Below, piece by piece: positions 16,836 through 24,735 of a stretch of 34,414 nucleotides of DNA. Position 1 is the first letter of the stretch; every line of letters starts with the position of its first letter. The notes below the pieces were generated by a model. That model saw only the letters and a program-made list of their open reading frames with translations, was not told the DNA's origin and ran no database searches. Source of the stretch: a virus. The position numbers were made by a program, and so were the translations under genes. The stretch lies in IMG/VR virus record IMGVR_UViG_3300030385_001679, positions 1 through 34,414 of that record; one strand, written 5' to 3'.

Positions 16836-17341
16836 TGCTGATTTCTGACTCCCTCGTCACGCACTATACGATCGGGGATACCGAGTACGAGCGGAATCTT
16901 AATTCCGATTTGCGCGTCAATACGGGCAATTTAAGTGAAGAATTTGCCGTCCACGCAGAAAAGTTTGCTTGGTACTCCACAGCATATGAATTAGCTCTTG
17001 ACAACGAGCTGAAACTGAAGTCTAAGTTAGAAAGACATTATGCACAGGTGGATTACATCGTGCGGGAAGAAGCAAGGCAAGCCGCAGTGAAGATGACAGA
17101 GAAGAAGGTAGAGAACTCGGTTATTACGCATCCAGAGTATGCGGCTGTCCAGGGAGATTACCTCGATGCAAAGCGGAATTCAGGCTTGTTGAAGGCAGCA
17201 CGTGATGCTATGGTGCACCGCCGAGACATGTTAATTCAGTTAGGGGCTAACTACCGAGCTGAGGGTGTGTCCGATATAACATTAAAAACACAACAATACT
17301 TAGACAACAAAAACAACAACAACAACAACAACAACCAATAA
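16835..17341 (+). CDS. UvsY-like recombination mediator candidate
   Basis: 168 residues from the ATG in a TGATG overlap (a GTG at 16826 is also in frame). The product is almost entirely helical: a helix with HAEKFAWYSTAYELALDNEL, a charged helix, a middle segment MTEKKVENSVITHPEYAAVQ and a last helix LLKAARDAMVHRRDMLIQLG. The layout resembles T4 UvsY (137 aa: helix, charged linker, then a C-terminal helix), and the gene sits right before a gp32-type ssDNA-binding protein and recA. UvsY loads recombinase onto ssDNA covered by gp32. The C-terminus is a run of eight Asn encoded by (AAC)8. Homology is by pattern and context, not by a diagnostic motif. Confidence 0.5.
   Translation: MLISDSLVTHYTIGDTEYERNLNSDLRVNTGNLSEEFAVHAEKFAWYSTAYELALDNELKLKSKLERHYAQVDYIVREEARQAAVKMTEKKVENSVITHPEYAAVQGDYLDAKRNSGLLKAARDAMVHRRDMLIQLGANYRAEGVSDITLKTQQYLDNKNNNNNNNNQ
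17312..17335 (+). repeat. (AAC)8 trinucleotide repeat
   Basis: Eight perfect AAC units, in frame, encode eight consecutive Asn at the very C-terminus of the mediator candidate, followed by CAA and the stop TAA. The tract lies 8 bases before the Shine-Dalgarno sequence (AGGAG, 17343-17347) of the ssDNA-binding protein gene, making this leader nearly free of G and T. Confidence 0.95.
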
Positions 17342-17356
17342 CAGGAGAAAATACAA

Positions 17357-18205
17357 ATGACATTAGATATGACCAAGGTTCTCAATCAGAAGAAGGAACT
17401 CGAAGAGCGCATGTCTCGGGGCGGTGGCCTCGGTGCGCGGTTTTGGAGACCTCAAAATGGGTCAAACAAGATCCGTCTTATGCCAGGTTGGACTTCGGAC
17501 GGTATGTTCCAAGGACAGTTTTGGCGAGAGGTGGCCCAGCACTGGGGCGTCTCGGAAGACATGAAGGGTCCACTCTTGTGTCCAAAGAATACTCCTGGTG
17601 TTGAAGGTGACTGCCCTGTGTGTGCGTTTGTCACGACTTTGAGGGAAGACCGCACGGATGTGAGCAAGCAGGAGCTGGCGCGTGATATCCGAGCGAAGAC
17701 AACGTACCTTCTAGGCGTTGTTGATCTAGGAGACGCTGCTTACACAGCCAGTGATGTGGCTGAGTATAAGCAGTCGCGTCCAGACTCAGAGCCACCTTTT
17801 GCCGCAGGAGATCCCAAGGTCCAGATCTATGCGTGCCCTCCTAGCATTTTTGACCAGGTTTTGGGGATCATCTCTCAGAACAAGAATGACATCACTTGTC
17901 TGGAGACTGGTCGTAATGTGTTTTTGAAGAAGTTTCCGCACAAGGACAAGTTTAAGACGCGGTATGAGGTTACGCCTGACCTCAGTGCCTCGGTTTTTGC
18001 ATTGCCTGAAGCGTTTGTCCTCCCAGCTCTAGACAAAGTGGGAGCGGTTCTAGACTACGCCAAGATCACCACTATTTTGAGCAATGGAGTCGGTGGTGCT
18101 TTGCCTGCGTCTTTGGCTCCTGAGCCTGCTGCACTAACTACTACAGCAGCGGTTACGGATGCCGATGCATTGGAAAAGCAACTTCGAGAAGCTGCATCTC
18201 TCTAA
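17357..18205 (+). CDS. gp32-type single-stranded DNA-binding protein
   Basis: 282 residues behind a strong ribosome site (ACAGGAGA). A zinc site with H62-x12-C75-x10-C86-x2-C89 reproduces almost exactly the ligand spacing of T4 gp32 (H-x12-C-x9-C-x2-C). Around it are GARFWRPQNGSNKIRLMPGW (26-45) and later FLKKFPHKDKFKTRYEVTP, both typical of gp32-like phage proteins. It would coat ssDNA at the fork and during recombination, and be recruited by the mediator. The C-terminus is Ala/Thr-rich then DADALEKQLREAASL, only mildly acidic compared with T4. It is closed by a strong terminator. Confidence 0.85.
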   Translation: MTLDMTKVLNQKKELEERMSRGGGLGARFWRPQNGSNKIRLMPGWTSDGMFQGQFWREVAQHWGVSEDMKGPLLCPKNTPGVEGDCPVCAFVTTLREDRTDVSKQELARDIRAKTTYLLGVVDLGDAAYTASDVAEYKQSRPDSEPPFAAGDPKVQIYACPPSIFDQVLGIISQNKNDITCLETGRNVFLKKFPHKDKFKTRYEVTPDLSASVFALPEAFVLPALDKVGAVLDYAKITTILSNGVGGALPASLAPEPAALTTTAAVTDADALEKQLREAASL

Positions 18206-18226
18206 TTTCCTGGTAATCGGAGGACA

Positions 18227-18271
18227 GGGCCTGCTTGCTCATCAAATACGGGAGTGAGCAGGCCCTTTTTT
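18227..18271 (+). terminator. Rho-independent terminator after ssb
   Basis: Arms GGGCCTGCTTGCTC (18227-18240) and GAGTGAGCAGGCCC (18252-18265) pair over 14 positions (12 Watson-Crick plus two adjacent G-U pairs in RNA), with an 11-base loop and six T residues at 18266-18271. It is the strongest terminator I can see in the window and separates the ssDNA-binding protein gene from recA. Confidence 0.93.
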
Positions 18272-18290
18272 ATTTCTGGGATATGGTGTA

Positions 18291-20147
18291 ATGACTGACG
18301 ATGCTAAGCTGAAGGCGCGTGAAGACATCCTCGCGCAGTTGAATAAGACACACGGAAAAGGGACGGTGTCTGTCTATGGTTCAGGCGCTAGGTTGGACGT
18401 GGACGCAGTGTCCACAGGTTCGTTGGCTATTGACATTGCATTAGGCATTGGTGGCTTGGCGAGAGGGCGCATTGTGGAGGTGTTTGGCCCTGAGTCGTGT
18501 TTGTCTGCGGAAACGTTTGTGCAGTACGAAACACGTACTAAGGATTGTAAACGGCAAAATAATAAGGGTGGTACTATCGGTACCGTAGAGCGTCTTTACC
18601 GCCTATTCCATAATTTACAGAAACCTGAACGTGGCAACTATCATCGGGAGGTTGCCTCTGAGTCTGAGTTTTTTGTGTCCTCGATCAATGAGGATGGACG
18701 GATTTTTAAAAACCGTATTGTGGATGTGATGTATGTGGGTCCACGTTCTTGTTTGGAGATCTGTGTTGATGGCCACCAGATCGTCGCTACGCCTGAGCAT
18801 AAATTTTGGGTTGGTGATCATTTTGTAGCGGCTGAGGAGTTAGCGGTTGGGGACACTGTGCATGTGCACAACAATACACATTTACAAAAAGCTGAGTCAG
18901 ACAAAGTCCCTGAGTCTGACCGACAGTATCTGTATGTTAAAGAGCACCCAGCGGCTGGGGTCAAAGTTGTGTGTGACACGTTACGGGGTTACTCTTACAA
19001 ATACTACCGATTGCCCCGTGCGCGTGCGGTTGTAGAAGCTGTCATGAACTCTCTGCCGCTTCATGAATACGTTAGTCGTCTGAACGATGGAATTCTGGAT
19101 GATCTGTTATTTCTTTCCAGAGATGATCATGTGCATCATGTGGACGAAGATTGCAGAAATGATGAGTTAGATAACTTGGCAGTCATCTCATCCACAGAGC
19201 ATGGTCGGTTGCACGAAATGAATAGGCATAGTGATCTGCGTTTTGCCTCAGTACCTAAGAAAGTGACTGCCATTAGTGTGGTGGAAGAGGAATGTCAGAC
19301 ATATGATATTCGTGTCGAATCTCCTTTTAACAACTATGTTGCAAACGGCTTTGTGGTTCACAACTCTGGGAAGACCACGTTGACGTTGCACTGCGTTGCC
19401 GAGGCGCAGAGGTTGGGAGGCTTGGCTGCGTTCATAGACGCGGAGCATGCGCTCGACCCTGAGTATGCTGCTAACATTGGCGTGAACATGGATGACTTGG
19501 TTGTGTCGCAGCCTAGTAGTGGTGAGCAAGCTCTACAGATCACAGAGGATCTAATTTCTAGTAATGCTTTTGACATTGTTGTTATCGACTCTGTGGCTGC
19601 GTTGGTGCCACAAGCAGAGATCGACGGTGACATGGGAAAACTGCTGCCTGGGCTACAGGCGCGTATGATGAGCCAGGCATGTCGTAAGCTCGCTAGCAAG
19701 GTCGCTAAGAGCAAGGTTATTCTGGTCTTTATTAATCAGATCAGGAATAAGATCGGCGTCATGTTTGGCTCTAACGAAACGACGAGTGGGGGACGTGCTC
19801 TTGCATTCTATTCGTCACAGCGGTTGGACATACGTAGGCTTGCTGCGATCAAGGATGGTACTGATCTTGTTGGTAACAAGACCCGTGTGAAGATTGTAAA
19901 GAACAAAGTCGCACCTCCATTCAAATCCTGTGAAATTGACATTGTGTACGGTAAGGGGATAGATACATACTCTGACATTGTCGATTATGCGGTGCATCTG
20001 AACCTTATGGAGAAGAATGGATCACATTACCAATACGAGGGTGATCGTATTGGACACGGTAGAGCCGCCACTAGAGATTGGTTGGAGCAGCACCCAGAGC
20101 ATTGTGAAGTGATCTTATCCACGATCAGAAAGCACTTTGGGATATGA
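18291..20147 (+). CDS. recA: RecA recombinase interrupted by an in-frame intein
   Basis: 618 codons: RecA residues 1-69, a 289-residue intein, then RecA residues to the end; the spliced protein would be 329 residues. Bacterial-type RecA is clear: [12 protein letters not shown]-like segment (41-52), Walker A reconstituted on splicing as [33 protein letters not shown] (Walker B), [13 protein letters not shown] and the [21 protein letters not shown] loop 2 region. RecA forms the filament for strand exchange. A shortened C-terminus lacks the acidic tail of the E. coli protein. The gene lies just after a strong terminator with no good promoter visible, and its stop overlaps sbcD (ATGA). Confidence 0.93.
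   Translation: MTDDAKLKAREDILAQLNKTHGKGTVSVYGSGARLDVDAVSTGSLAIDIALGIGGLARGRIVEVFGPESCLSAETFVQYETRTKDCKRQNNKGGTIGTVERLYRLFHNLQKPERGNYHREVASESEFFVSSINEDGRIFKNRIVDVMYVGPRSCLEICVDGHQIVATPEHKFWVGDHFVAAEELAVGDTVHVHNNTHLQKAESDKVPESDRQYLYVKEHPAAGVKVVCDTLRGYSYKYYRLPRARAVVEAVMNSLPLHEYVSRLNDGILDDLLFLSRDDHVHHVDEDCRNDELDNLAVISSTEHGRLHEMNRHSDLRFASVPKKVTAISVVEEECQTYDIRVESPFNNYVANGFVVHNSGKTTLTLHCVAEAQRLGGLAAFIDAEHALDPEYAANIGVNMDDLVVSQPSSGEQALQITEDLISSNAFDIVVIDSVAALVPQAEIDGDMGKLLPGLQARMMSQACRKLASKVAKSKVILVFINQIRNKIGVMFGSNETTSGGRALAFYSSQRLDIRRLAAIKDGTDLVGNKTRVKIVKNKVAPPFKSCEIDIVYGKGIDTYSDIVDYAVHLNLMEKNGSHYQYEGDRIGHGRAATRDWLEQHPEHCEVILSTIRKHFGI
18498..19364 (+). other. Intein with HNH homing endonuclease domain in the RecA P-loop
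   Basis: Begins with Cys ([12 protein letters not shown], block A) and ends [12 protein letters not shown] before a Ser at +1, so all splice-junction residues are present: Cys1, penultimate His288, Asn289, Ser+1. Block B is HQIVATPEH (intein residues 93-101). Between the splicing halves, about residues 145-244, lies an HNH_3-like endonuclease: YVKEHPAAG, then [20 protein letters not shown] and EHGRLH. HNH rather than LAGLIDADG as the homing module. Insertion is between Ser69 of GPES and the SGKTT half of Walker A, so unspliced RecA cannot bind ATP normally. It looks intact and active. Confidence 0.93.
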
Positions 20148-21232
20148 CAGAGTTTTTGTTGTTCTCGGACTTTCATGCGCACAACTTTCGTTATGGCGCA
20201 TCAAGACAGCAGCACGGTGGGGCGTACTACAACTCACGCATGTTGGACGCTTACGCTGTCTTGGATGAAATCGCAAGCTATGCAACCGTGAACTGTGTGA
20301 AGGCTATTGTCTTCGGAGGTGATCTGTTTCATCAAAAACAGCTCCAACATACAGAAGTGTATAATTTGGTACACGACAAATTAACTCAGATGGTGACTGC
20401 TGGTGCGACCTTATATATGCTGCCTGGCAATCATGACTATGCAGATCGTAGTGGGTTGGTCCACAGCTTGAGTACGTTCAAAGCATTAGGCATCCATGTC
20501 CTTGATGATTTTAATGGGAATCCGGTGGCACTAGGGGACACTCCTCTTTTCTACACACCGTACTCAGATGATGCAGATGTGTTGAGACGTGCGTTTGATC
20601 GTATTGAGATTAGTGCTGCCAAGGAGAAGTCCCCTGTTCTGTTGTCGCATCTGGGTATTCAGGGTGCCAAGGTAGGCAGCGACTATGTGTTGATCTCAGA
20701 CCGTGATGTGTGCGTTGACGACATTCCTCATGAGAAGTTTGCGGGTTGTTTCTTTGGGCATTTCCATGAGCACCAAAAAGTCTGTAAAAATGGATGGTAC
20801 ATTGGCGCGACTCACCAACACAACTGGGGTGATGTGGGGAGTAAGCGTGGCTTTTTGCACGTGACAATCAAAGGTAATAAATGCGAGATCTCCCGCATTG
20901 AAACAAATGCTCCAAAGTTCTTAGTTTTGGATGCTGGGAGTGAAAGTTGGACAGGTTGGCAGGGTGAGTGGGATGTGGCGTCTTGGACTGCGCAACATTT
21001 TCTTCGTGTGGTTAATGGGCAGGGCATTATGCTCCCTAGTGATGTTACAGAAGCTTGTGGGAATGTGGAAATTATAGAGACTTCTCCAGAGGCTAGTGCT
21101 GAGGTATCGTTTTCTGCGGAGAAGCTCAATCCAGCGGGGGCAATTGCTGCTTGGACTAAAACCCATGCCGACGAGTTAGATGTAAACCGCCTGACAGCGT
21201 TGGGTTTGTCCTTGTTGCAAGAAGGAGTATGA
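20144..21232 (+). CDS. sbcD: SbcD/Mre11/gp47-like nuclease subunit
   Basis: 362 residues; start overlaps the recA stop (ATGA). Calcineurin-like phosphoesterase motifs appear in order: DFHAH (9-13), GGDLFH (58-63), GNHD (95-98), SHLG (168-171) and GHFHEH (205-210), providing the two-metal site. The enzyme, with the SbcC/gp46 ATPase two genes downstream, resects double-strand ends to make 3' ssDNA for RecA. In T4 the same pair (gp47/gp46) is essential for recombination-dependent replication. Length is near the T4 protein (339 aa). Confidence 0.9.
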   Translation: MTEFLLFSDFHAHNFRYGASRQQHGGAYYNSRMLDAYAVLDEIASYATVNCVKAIVFGGDLFHQKQLQHTEVYNLVHDKLTQMVTAGATLYMLPGNHDYADRSGLVHSLSTFKALGIHVLDDFNGNPVALGDTPLFYTPYSDDADVLRRAFDRIEISAAKEKSPVLLSHLGIQGAKVGSDYVLISDRDVCVDDIPHEKFAGCFFGHFHEHQKVCKNGWYIGATHQHNWGDVGSKRGFLHVTIKGNKCEISRIETNAPKFLVLDAGSESWTGWQGEWDVASWTAQHFLRVVNGQGIMLPSDVTEACGNVEIIETSPEASAEVSFSAEKLNPAGAIAAWTKTHADELDVNRLTALGLSLLQEGV

Positions 21233-21233
21233 C

Positions 21234-21461
21234 GTGAACAACATACAGATGCTTATTACTGAAAATCAGAGAATTATCGACATCTCAGCGGACGTGGATT
21301 TTAACATTCAAGAGAAAGAGGGAGTTCCCTCTATTCACGTCGCAGATGCACTGAGTGCTGTAGTCTTGGCTCGCTGCAAGGACAAGCCAGAGGCAAGTCT
21401 GTTACCTGGCAAGTATAATGTGCGCTTGATGGCGGTGATCACAGAAAACTCTGACGACTGA
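21234..21461 (+). CDS. Small protein between sbcD and sbcC
   Basis: 75 residues from a GTG one base after the sbcD stop, with a clear ribosome site (AGAAGGAG, 21220-21227). Its stop overlaps the sbcC ATG (TGATG). The product is soluble, acidic and mixed strand/helix (MNNIQMLITENQRI... KYNVRLMAVITENSDD). No motif recognised. T4 also has small unassigned genes between 47 and 46. It may regulate or accompany the nuclease complex, but the sequence does not show how. Confidence 0.65.
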   Translation: MNNIQMLITENQRIIDISADVDFNIQEKEGVPSIHVADALSAVVLARCKDKPEASLLPGKYNVRLMAVITENSDD

Positions 21462-23380
21462 TGCAGTTTATATCTCTAAAGATCCAAAACTTTGGGTCCA
21501 TTAAATCCGCTGAGCTGTCTTTGGAGTCTAGAGGGTTAACCTTGGTGTCTGGAAGCAATGAGGATGCTAACAATGCAGACTCAAATGGTTCTGGGAAGAG
21601 TTTTCTTTTAGATGCGATCTGTTGGGCTGTGTGGGGTGAGACAGTCCGTGGTCTCAAAGGCGATGATGTTATCCACAACCAAGTGGGTAAGAACTGTAAG
21701 GTAGAAGTCCATCTACAAGACCAAGGGACTAAATACCGGATCTGCCGATATCGCAAGCACAACAAATCTCGGAAGCCTAATGACCTAGAGCTTTGGATTA
21801 ACGACGTTGAGGATAGTGGCTCTACGATGTCCATAACGCAGCAGAAGATTGCTACTGTTGTAGGGTTAGACTTCTTTACGTTCCGAGCGATGATGCCAGG
21901 GGCTGGTGTGGCGTTGAGCCAATTAGCCGACGCAGATGTGAAAGCACTCTTTGAGAAGTTGCTACAGACAGACATTCTCACAGAAGCATATGCTCGTTCG
22001 CGTACTTTGTACCGGGAGACTCAAAGAACCTTTGACGCACAGGTGGCTGCTCTTGTGGCTCAGCGTACAAAAATTGGTGATTTAGAGACGCGCTTGGCGA
22101 TGTACTCTGTGAAGCAAGCGGAGTTTGAACAGGACAAGATCAAACAGTGTGCCGCCGTGAGCGCACGTATCAATGGAGTAGAGGGAAAGGTACATGCTCA
22201 GGAAAGCGAGAATGTGCGTATCTCTAACCTTGTTGTAGATGAAAAAGAGTTGAACACGCAGCTTAAGGCCCTTTCCAAAGCTGTTTTGGAAGCGCAGGCA
22301 ACGCTCACAAAGACGCAGGACAGAATGCATGCAACTAACACTGTTTTGTGCAGTAAAGTGGCAGTTGCAGACAGTGCTTGTACGGCTGCGAGAGACAGCG
22401 TTTTTGAATTTTCGGATTTTGCTAAGTTGTCTACTTGTTCTGTGTGTAAGCAGGAGGTGTCTGAGGAGCATAAGATTGGTGTTGAGAAGACATTGGCGTT
22501 GGCCTTTTCGATGGCTGAAGAAGCTAAATATGCAGCCAAACAGGAGTTGAGCACATCCATAGCGGCTCTTGAGGAGGAGCTGTCTGCTTGCCAACAGGCA
22601 CTGTCTTTGGTTACCTCTGAGTTTTTAGCTAAACAGGAAGAAAAGAAGTCTGTGGAGTTAATGCATGCGAAGGTGGCGGCATCGAAAGAACTTCTTGAGA
22701 CTCTGAATAAGCAGCTTGAAGTGGAGCGAGAAGCTTTGGTAACTTGGGAGGCATCTACTTCTCCGTTTACGGATTTGGTTTCTTTGTGCATAGCTACACT
22801 AGACGATGAGTACATAGCTCTCGGGTCTTTGGAGGAACTGGAGACTTCTTTGAAGCAGCAGCTCAAGGATCAAGAGTTTTGGGTTAGAGGCTTTTCTCCT
22901 AAAGGTGTACGCAGTTTTATGCTGGAACACATTGTGCCTTATCTCAATTCTCGTGCATTTCACTATTGCGGTCTTTTGACTGCCCATGATTTATCTATTG
23001 CTTTTGACACTAAGACCACGCTAAAAAGTAGTAAGATCAAAGATGCTTTTAGGATTGTGGTGGACATGAAACAGGGTACTAGTACGTATGAGGGTGCGTC
23101 TGAGGGTGAAAAAGCACGTATAAACTTAATCTTAGCTCTTGTTCTCGGGGATTTGGCGTCTGTGCGGTCTAAGAAGAAGCTTACGTTTCGATTTTTGGAT
23201 GAGCCCTTTGAGAAGATGGATGAGCTGGGTACAGAATCTGTGGTGTCTTTACTCAATGCCCACAAAGACGAATACGATACGACTTTCGTGGTTACCCATA
23301 AGAGCCATTTTAAATCTTTATTCAATGATGTGATTACTGTGGTTAAGCGTAATGGCGTGAGTCAAATATTGGAACAATAA
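21461..23380 (+). CDS. sbcC: SbcC/Rad50/gp46-like ATPase
   Basis: 639 residues with SMC-type architecture: Walker A SNGSGKS (41-47) preceded by an Asp/Asn-rich loop common in phage members, Q-loop region, two coiled-coil arms (about 165-320 and 335-470) joined by a zinc hook CSVC (326-329), signature ASEGEKAR (546-553, replacing the classic LSGGE), Walker B TFRFLDEP (575-582) and H-loop THK (612-614). It is the ATPase partner of the SbcD nuclease for end processing. Short coiled coils place it with gp46 rather than cellular SbcC. Confidence 0.92.
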   Translation: MQFISLKIQNFGSIKSAELSLESRGLTLVSGSNEDANNADSNGSGKSFLLDAICWAVWGETVRGLKGDDVIHNQVGKNCKVEVHLQDQGTKYRICRYRKHNKSRKPNDLELWINDVEDSGSTMSITQQKIATVVGLDFFTFRAMMPGAGVALSQLADADVKALFEKLLQTDILTEAYARSRTLYRETQRTFDAQVAALVAQRTKIGDLETRLAMYSVKQAEFEQDKIKQCAAVSARINGVEGKVHAQESENVRISNLVVDEKELNTQLKALSKAVLEAQATLTKTQDRMHATNTVLCSKVAVADSACTAARDSVFEFSDFAKLSTCSVCKQEVSEEHKIGVEKTLALAFSMAEEAKYAAKQELSTSIAALEEELSACQQALSLVTSEFLAKQEEKKSVELMHAKVAASKELLETLNKQLEVEREALVTWEASTSPFTDLVSLCIATLDDEYIALGSLEELETSLKQQLKDQEFWVRGFSPKGVRSFMLEHIVPYLNSRAFHYCGLLTAHDLSIAFDTKTTLKSSKIKDAFRIVVDMKQGTSTYEGASEGEKARINLILALVLGDLASVRSKKKLTFRFLDEPFEKMDELGTESVVSLLNAHKDEYDTTFVVTHKSHFKSLFNDVITVVKRNGVSQILEQ

Positions 23381-23381
23381 T

Positions 23382-23735
23382 ATGCAAAAAGTACATGTTG
23401 AAGACATCTCTGTAGATGTTTCATTCTTACGAACTGGTGCAGACATACAAAAGGCTATTTACGCCCATGTGAAGAACTCGTTAGACCCTGCGTTGCAGGA
23501 GTTGACTGATGGGTTATCAGCGACGTTACAGAACGCAGATCATGCTGTAGCGTTTTTGATTGCTGTTACCGATGGATACGGGTTGAGCAGTAAGGCTTTG
23601 GCTGTAAAAAGTGTATGTGATAAGGCATCGCAGTTGACAAAACAGATAAGAGATTTGTCGTGTGTTGCTAAGAACATCATGCCAGAAGTTGTATATCGGG
23701 TTAGCTTAGAGGATGCGCAAAGATTTGGTTTGTAG
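23382..23735 (+). CDS. Hypothetical protein after sbcC
   Basis: 117 residues, ATG two bases after the sbcC stop. Predicted mostly helical, with regularly spaced Ala/Leu/Val and two cysteines (SVCDKASQL, DLSCVAKNI). No signal peptide, membrane helix or known motif. It is the last gene before a 62-base gap holding a promoter and inverted repeat, so it probably ends the recombination operon. No terminator is visible after it. Confidence 0.6.
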   Translation: MQKVHVEDISVDVSFLRTGADIQKAIYAHVKNSLDPALQELTDGLSATLQNADHAVAFLIAVTDGYGLSSKALAVKSVCDKASQLTKQIRDLSCVAKNIMPEVVYRVSLEDAQRFGL

Positions 23736-23743
23736 TGCTTGAA

Positions 23744-23772
23744 CTGACACAGAAATCATGCTTACATATACT
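23744..23772 (+). promoter_or_regulatory. Sigma70-type promoter of the accessory operon
   Basis: CTGACA (23744-23749, 5/6 to TTGACA), 17-base spacer, TATACT (23767-23772, 5/6 to TATAAT). Predicted start near 23779 gives a leader of about 19 bases before the GTG at 23798. The -35 lies across the left arm of an inverted repeat, so a DNA-binding regulator could compete with RNA polymerase. Confidence 0.55.
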
Positions 23773-23802
23773 TTGGCTTTAACCAAAGGATATTTCTGTG
23801 TC
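23746..23802. repeat. Nested inverted repeats over promoter, ribosome site and start codon
   Basis: Outer perfect arms GACACAGAAAT (23746-23756) and ATTTCTGTGTC (23792-23802); inner perfect arms CTTTGG (23771-23776) and CCAAAG (23783-23788) with a 6-base loop. The ribosome site AAAGGA (23785-23790) overlaps the inner right arm and the GTG start (23798-23800) lies in the outer right arm. There is no U-tract, so it is not a terminator. Confidence 0.85.
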
Positions 23803-24094
23803 TGAGACTTCTACTTCTGAAGATTTTGAGAATCAAGCTGCACAATTAATGTATGCGAACATCATGTCGCAACTTTTAGAGTCTGCGCGGTTCCAGAACT
23901 TTTTTCATGCTAACTTTGACTTACACAAGCGTATAGACGCGGACACGAAAACCATAAGTTATTTATTGGTTGAAGTTCCCCCAGCTGTGGCGCAACACAG
24001 GATAACTGACATGGTAGCTCTCCAGGAGTCAGCCGAGTCTCCTGACATTGTGGTGCCTAGTGCGTCGGAAATCAAAAAGATCTCCAAGACGTGA
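23798..24094 (+). CDS. Hypothetical protein, first gene of the accessory operon
   Basis: 98 residues from a GTG with a good ribosome site (AAAGGA, seven bases upstream). The start lies inside an inverted repeat, so translation may be controlled. The product is acidic at the N-terminus (MSETSTSEDFENQAAQLMYA), then helical with a Phe-rich stretch (FQNFFHANF) and a basic end. No recognised motif. Its stop overlaps the GTG of the next gene. Confidence 0.6.
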   Translation: MSETSTSEDFENQAAQLMYANIMSQLLESARFQNFFHANFDLHKRIDADTKTISYLLVEVPPAVAQHRITDMVALQESAESPDIVVPSASEIKKISKT

Positions 24095-24735
24095 TTGAGG
24101 TTTCTCCTGGCCGTCGATTTGGGCGATGGCTTGTAGTAGAAGAAGTGGGCTACAAGCAGAAGTACAAGTGCGTCTGCGCGTGTGGTCGTGAGCGTAATAT
24201 ACGAGTTTATGACCTTCTTAAAGGCAAAACTCGTATGTGTCGCTTTTGTTCAAGTGCAGCGAAGAAATCGCAGCATGGCCACACTGCCAACAATCAGATG
24301 TCTTCGGAATACACCAGTTGGGTTCATATGAACCAGCGGTGTAATAATCCTAAAAACAAATCGTATCCTCGCTATGGTGGGAAAGGCATTGAAGTGTTCT
24401 CTGTGTGGAGAAACAGTTTTGAGGCTTTCTTCTTGTATTTAGGACCAAAGCCTACACCAGCCTACACCATTGAGCGCATTGATTACAAAAAAGGATATGT
24501 GCCTGGCAATGTTCGGTGGGCTACTAGGCATGAGCAGGCGCTAAACAAGAGTGACAATGTTGTACTGGAAATTGATGGTCTTTCTAAAACAGTGAGCCAG
24601 TGGGCTAAGCACCCTGCTTGTCCTGTGCCTGCTGGCACGATCTACAAGCGGTTGTATCGCTCTTGGGATCCTCGTGACGCTGTATTTACACCAAGCCAGA
24701 GAGCTGTTAAGAATGTCGCGAAAAATAAACGCTAA
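24091..24735 (+). CDS. HNH/AP2-like free-standing homing endonuclease candidate
   Basis: 214 residues from a GTG overlapping the previous stop. The first 60 residues (PGRRFGRWLVVEE, then CVCACG and CRFC) form a zinc-ribbon-like head. The middle is a pattern widespread in phages: YTSWVHMNQRCNNPKNKSY, YGGKGIEV, W, then IERIDYKKGYVPGNVRWAT and EQALNKSDN, equivalent to the HNH active-site segment with the D-x-N-W order. The C-terminal part looks like a helix-turn-helix specificity domain (LSKTVSQWAKH... TIYKRL). Such genes are mobile and often nick phage DNA. Distinct from the HNH in the recA intein. Overlaps the resolvase-like gene by 23 bases. Confidence 0.75.
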   Translation: MIEVSPGRRFGRWLVVEEVGYKQKYKCVCACGRERNIRVYDLLKGKTRMCRFCSSAAKKSQHGHTANNQMSSEYTSWVHMNQRCNNPKNKSYPRYGGKGIEVFSVWRNSFEAFFLYLGPKPTPAYTIERIDYKKGYVPGNVRWATRHEQALNKSDNVVLEIDGLSKTVSQWAKHPACPVPAGTIYKRLYRSWDPRDAVFTPSQRAVKNVAKNKR

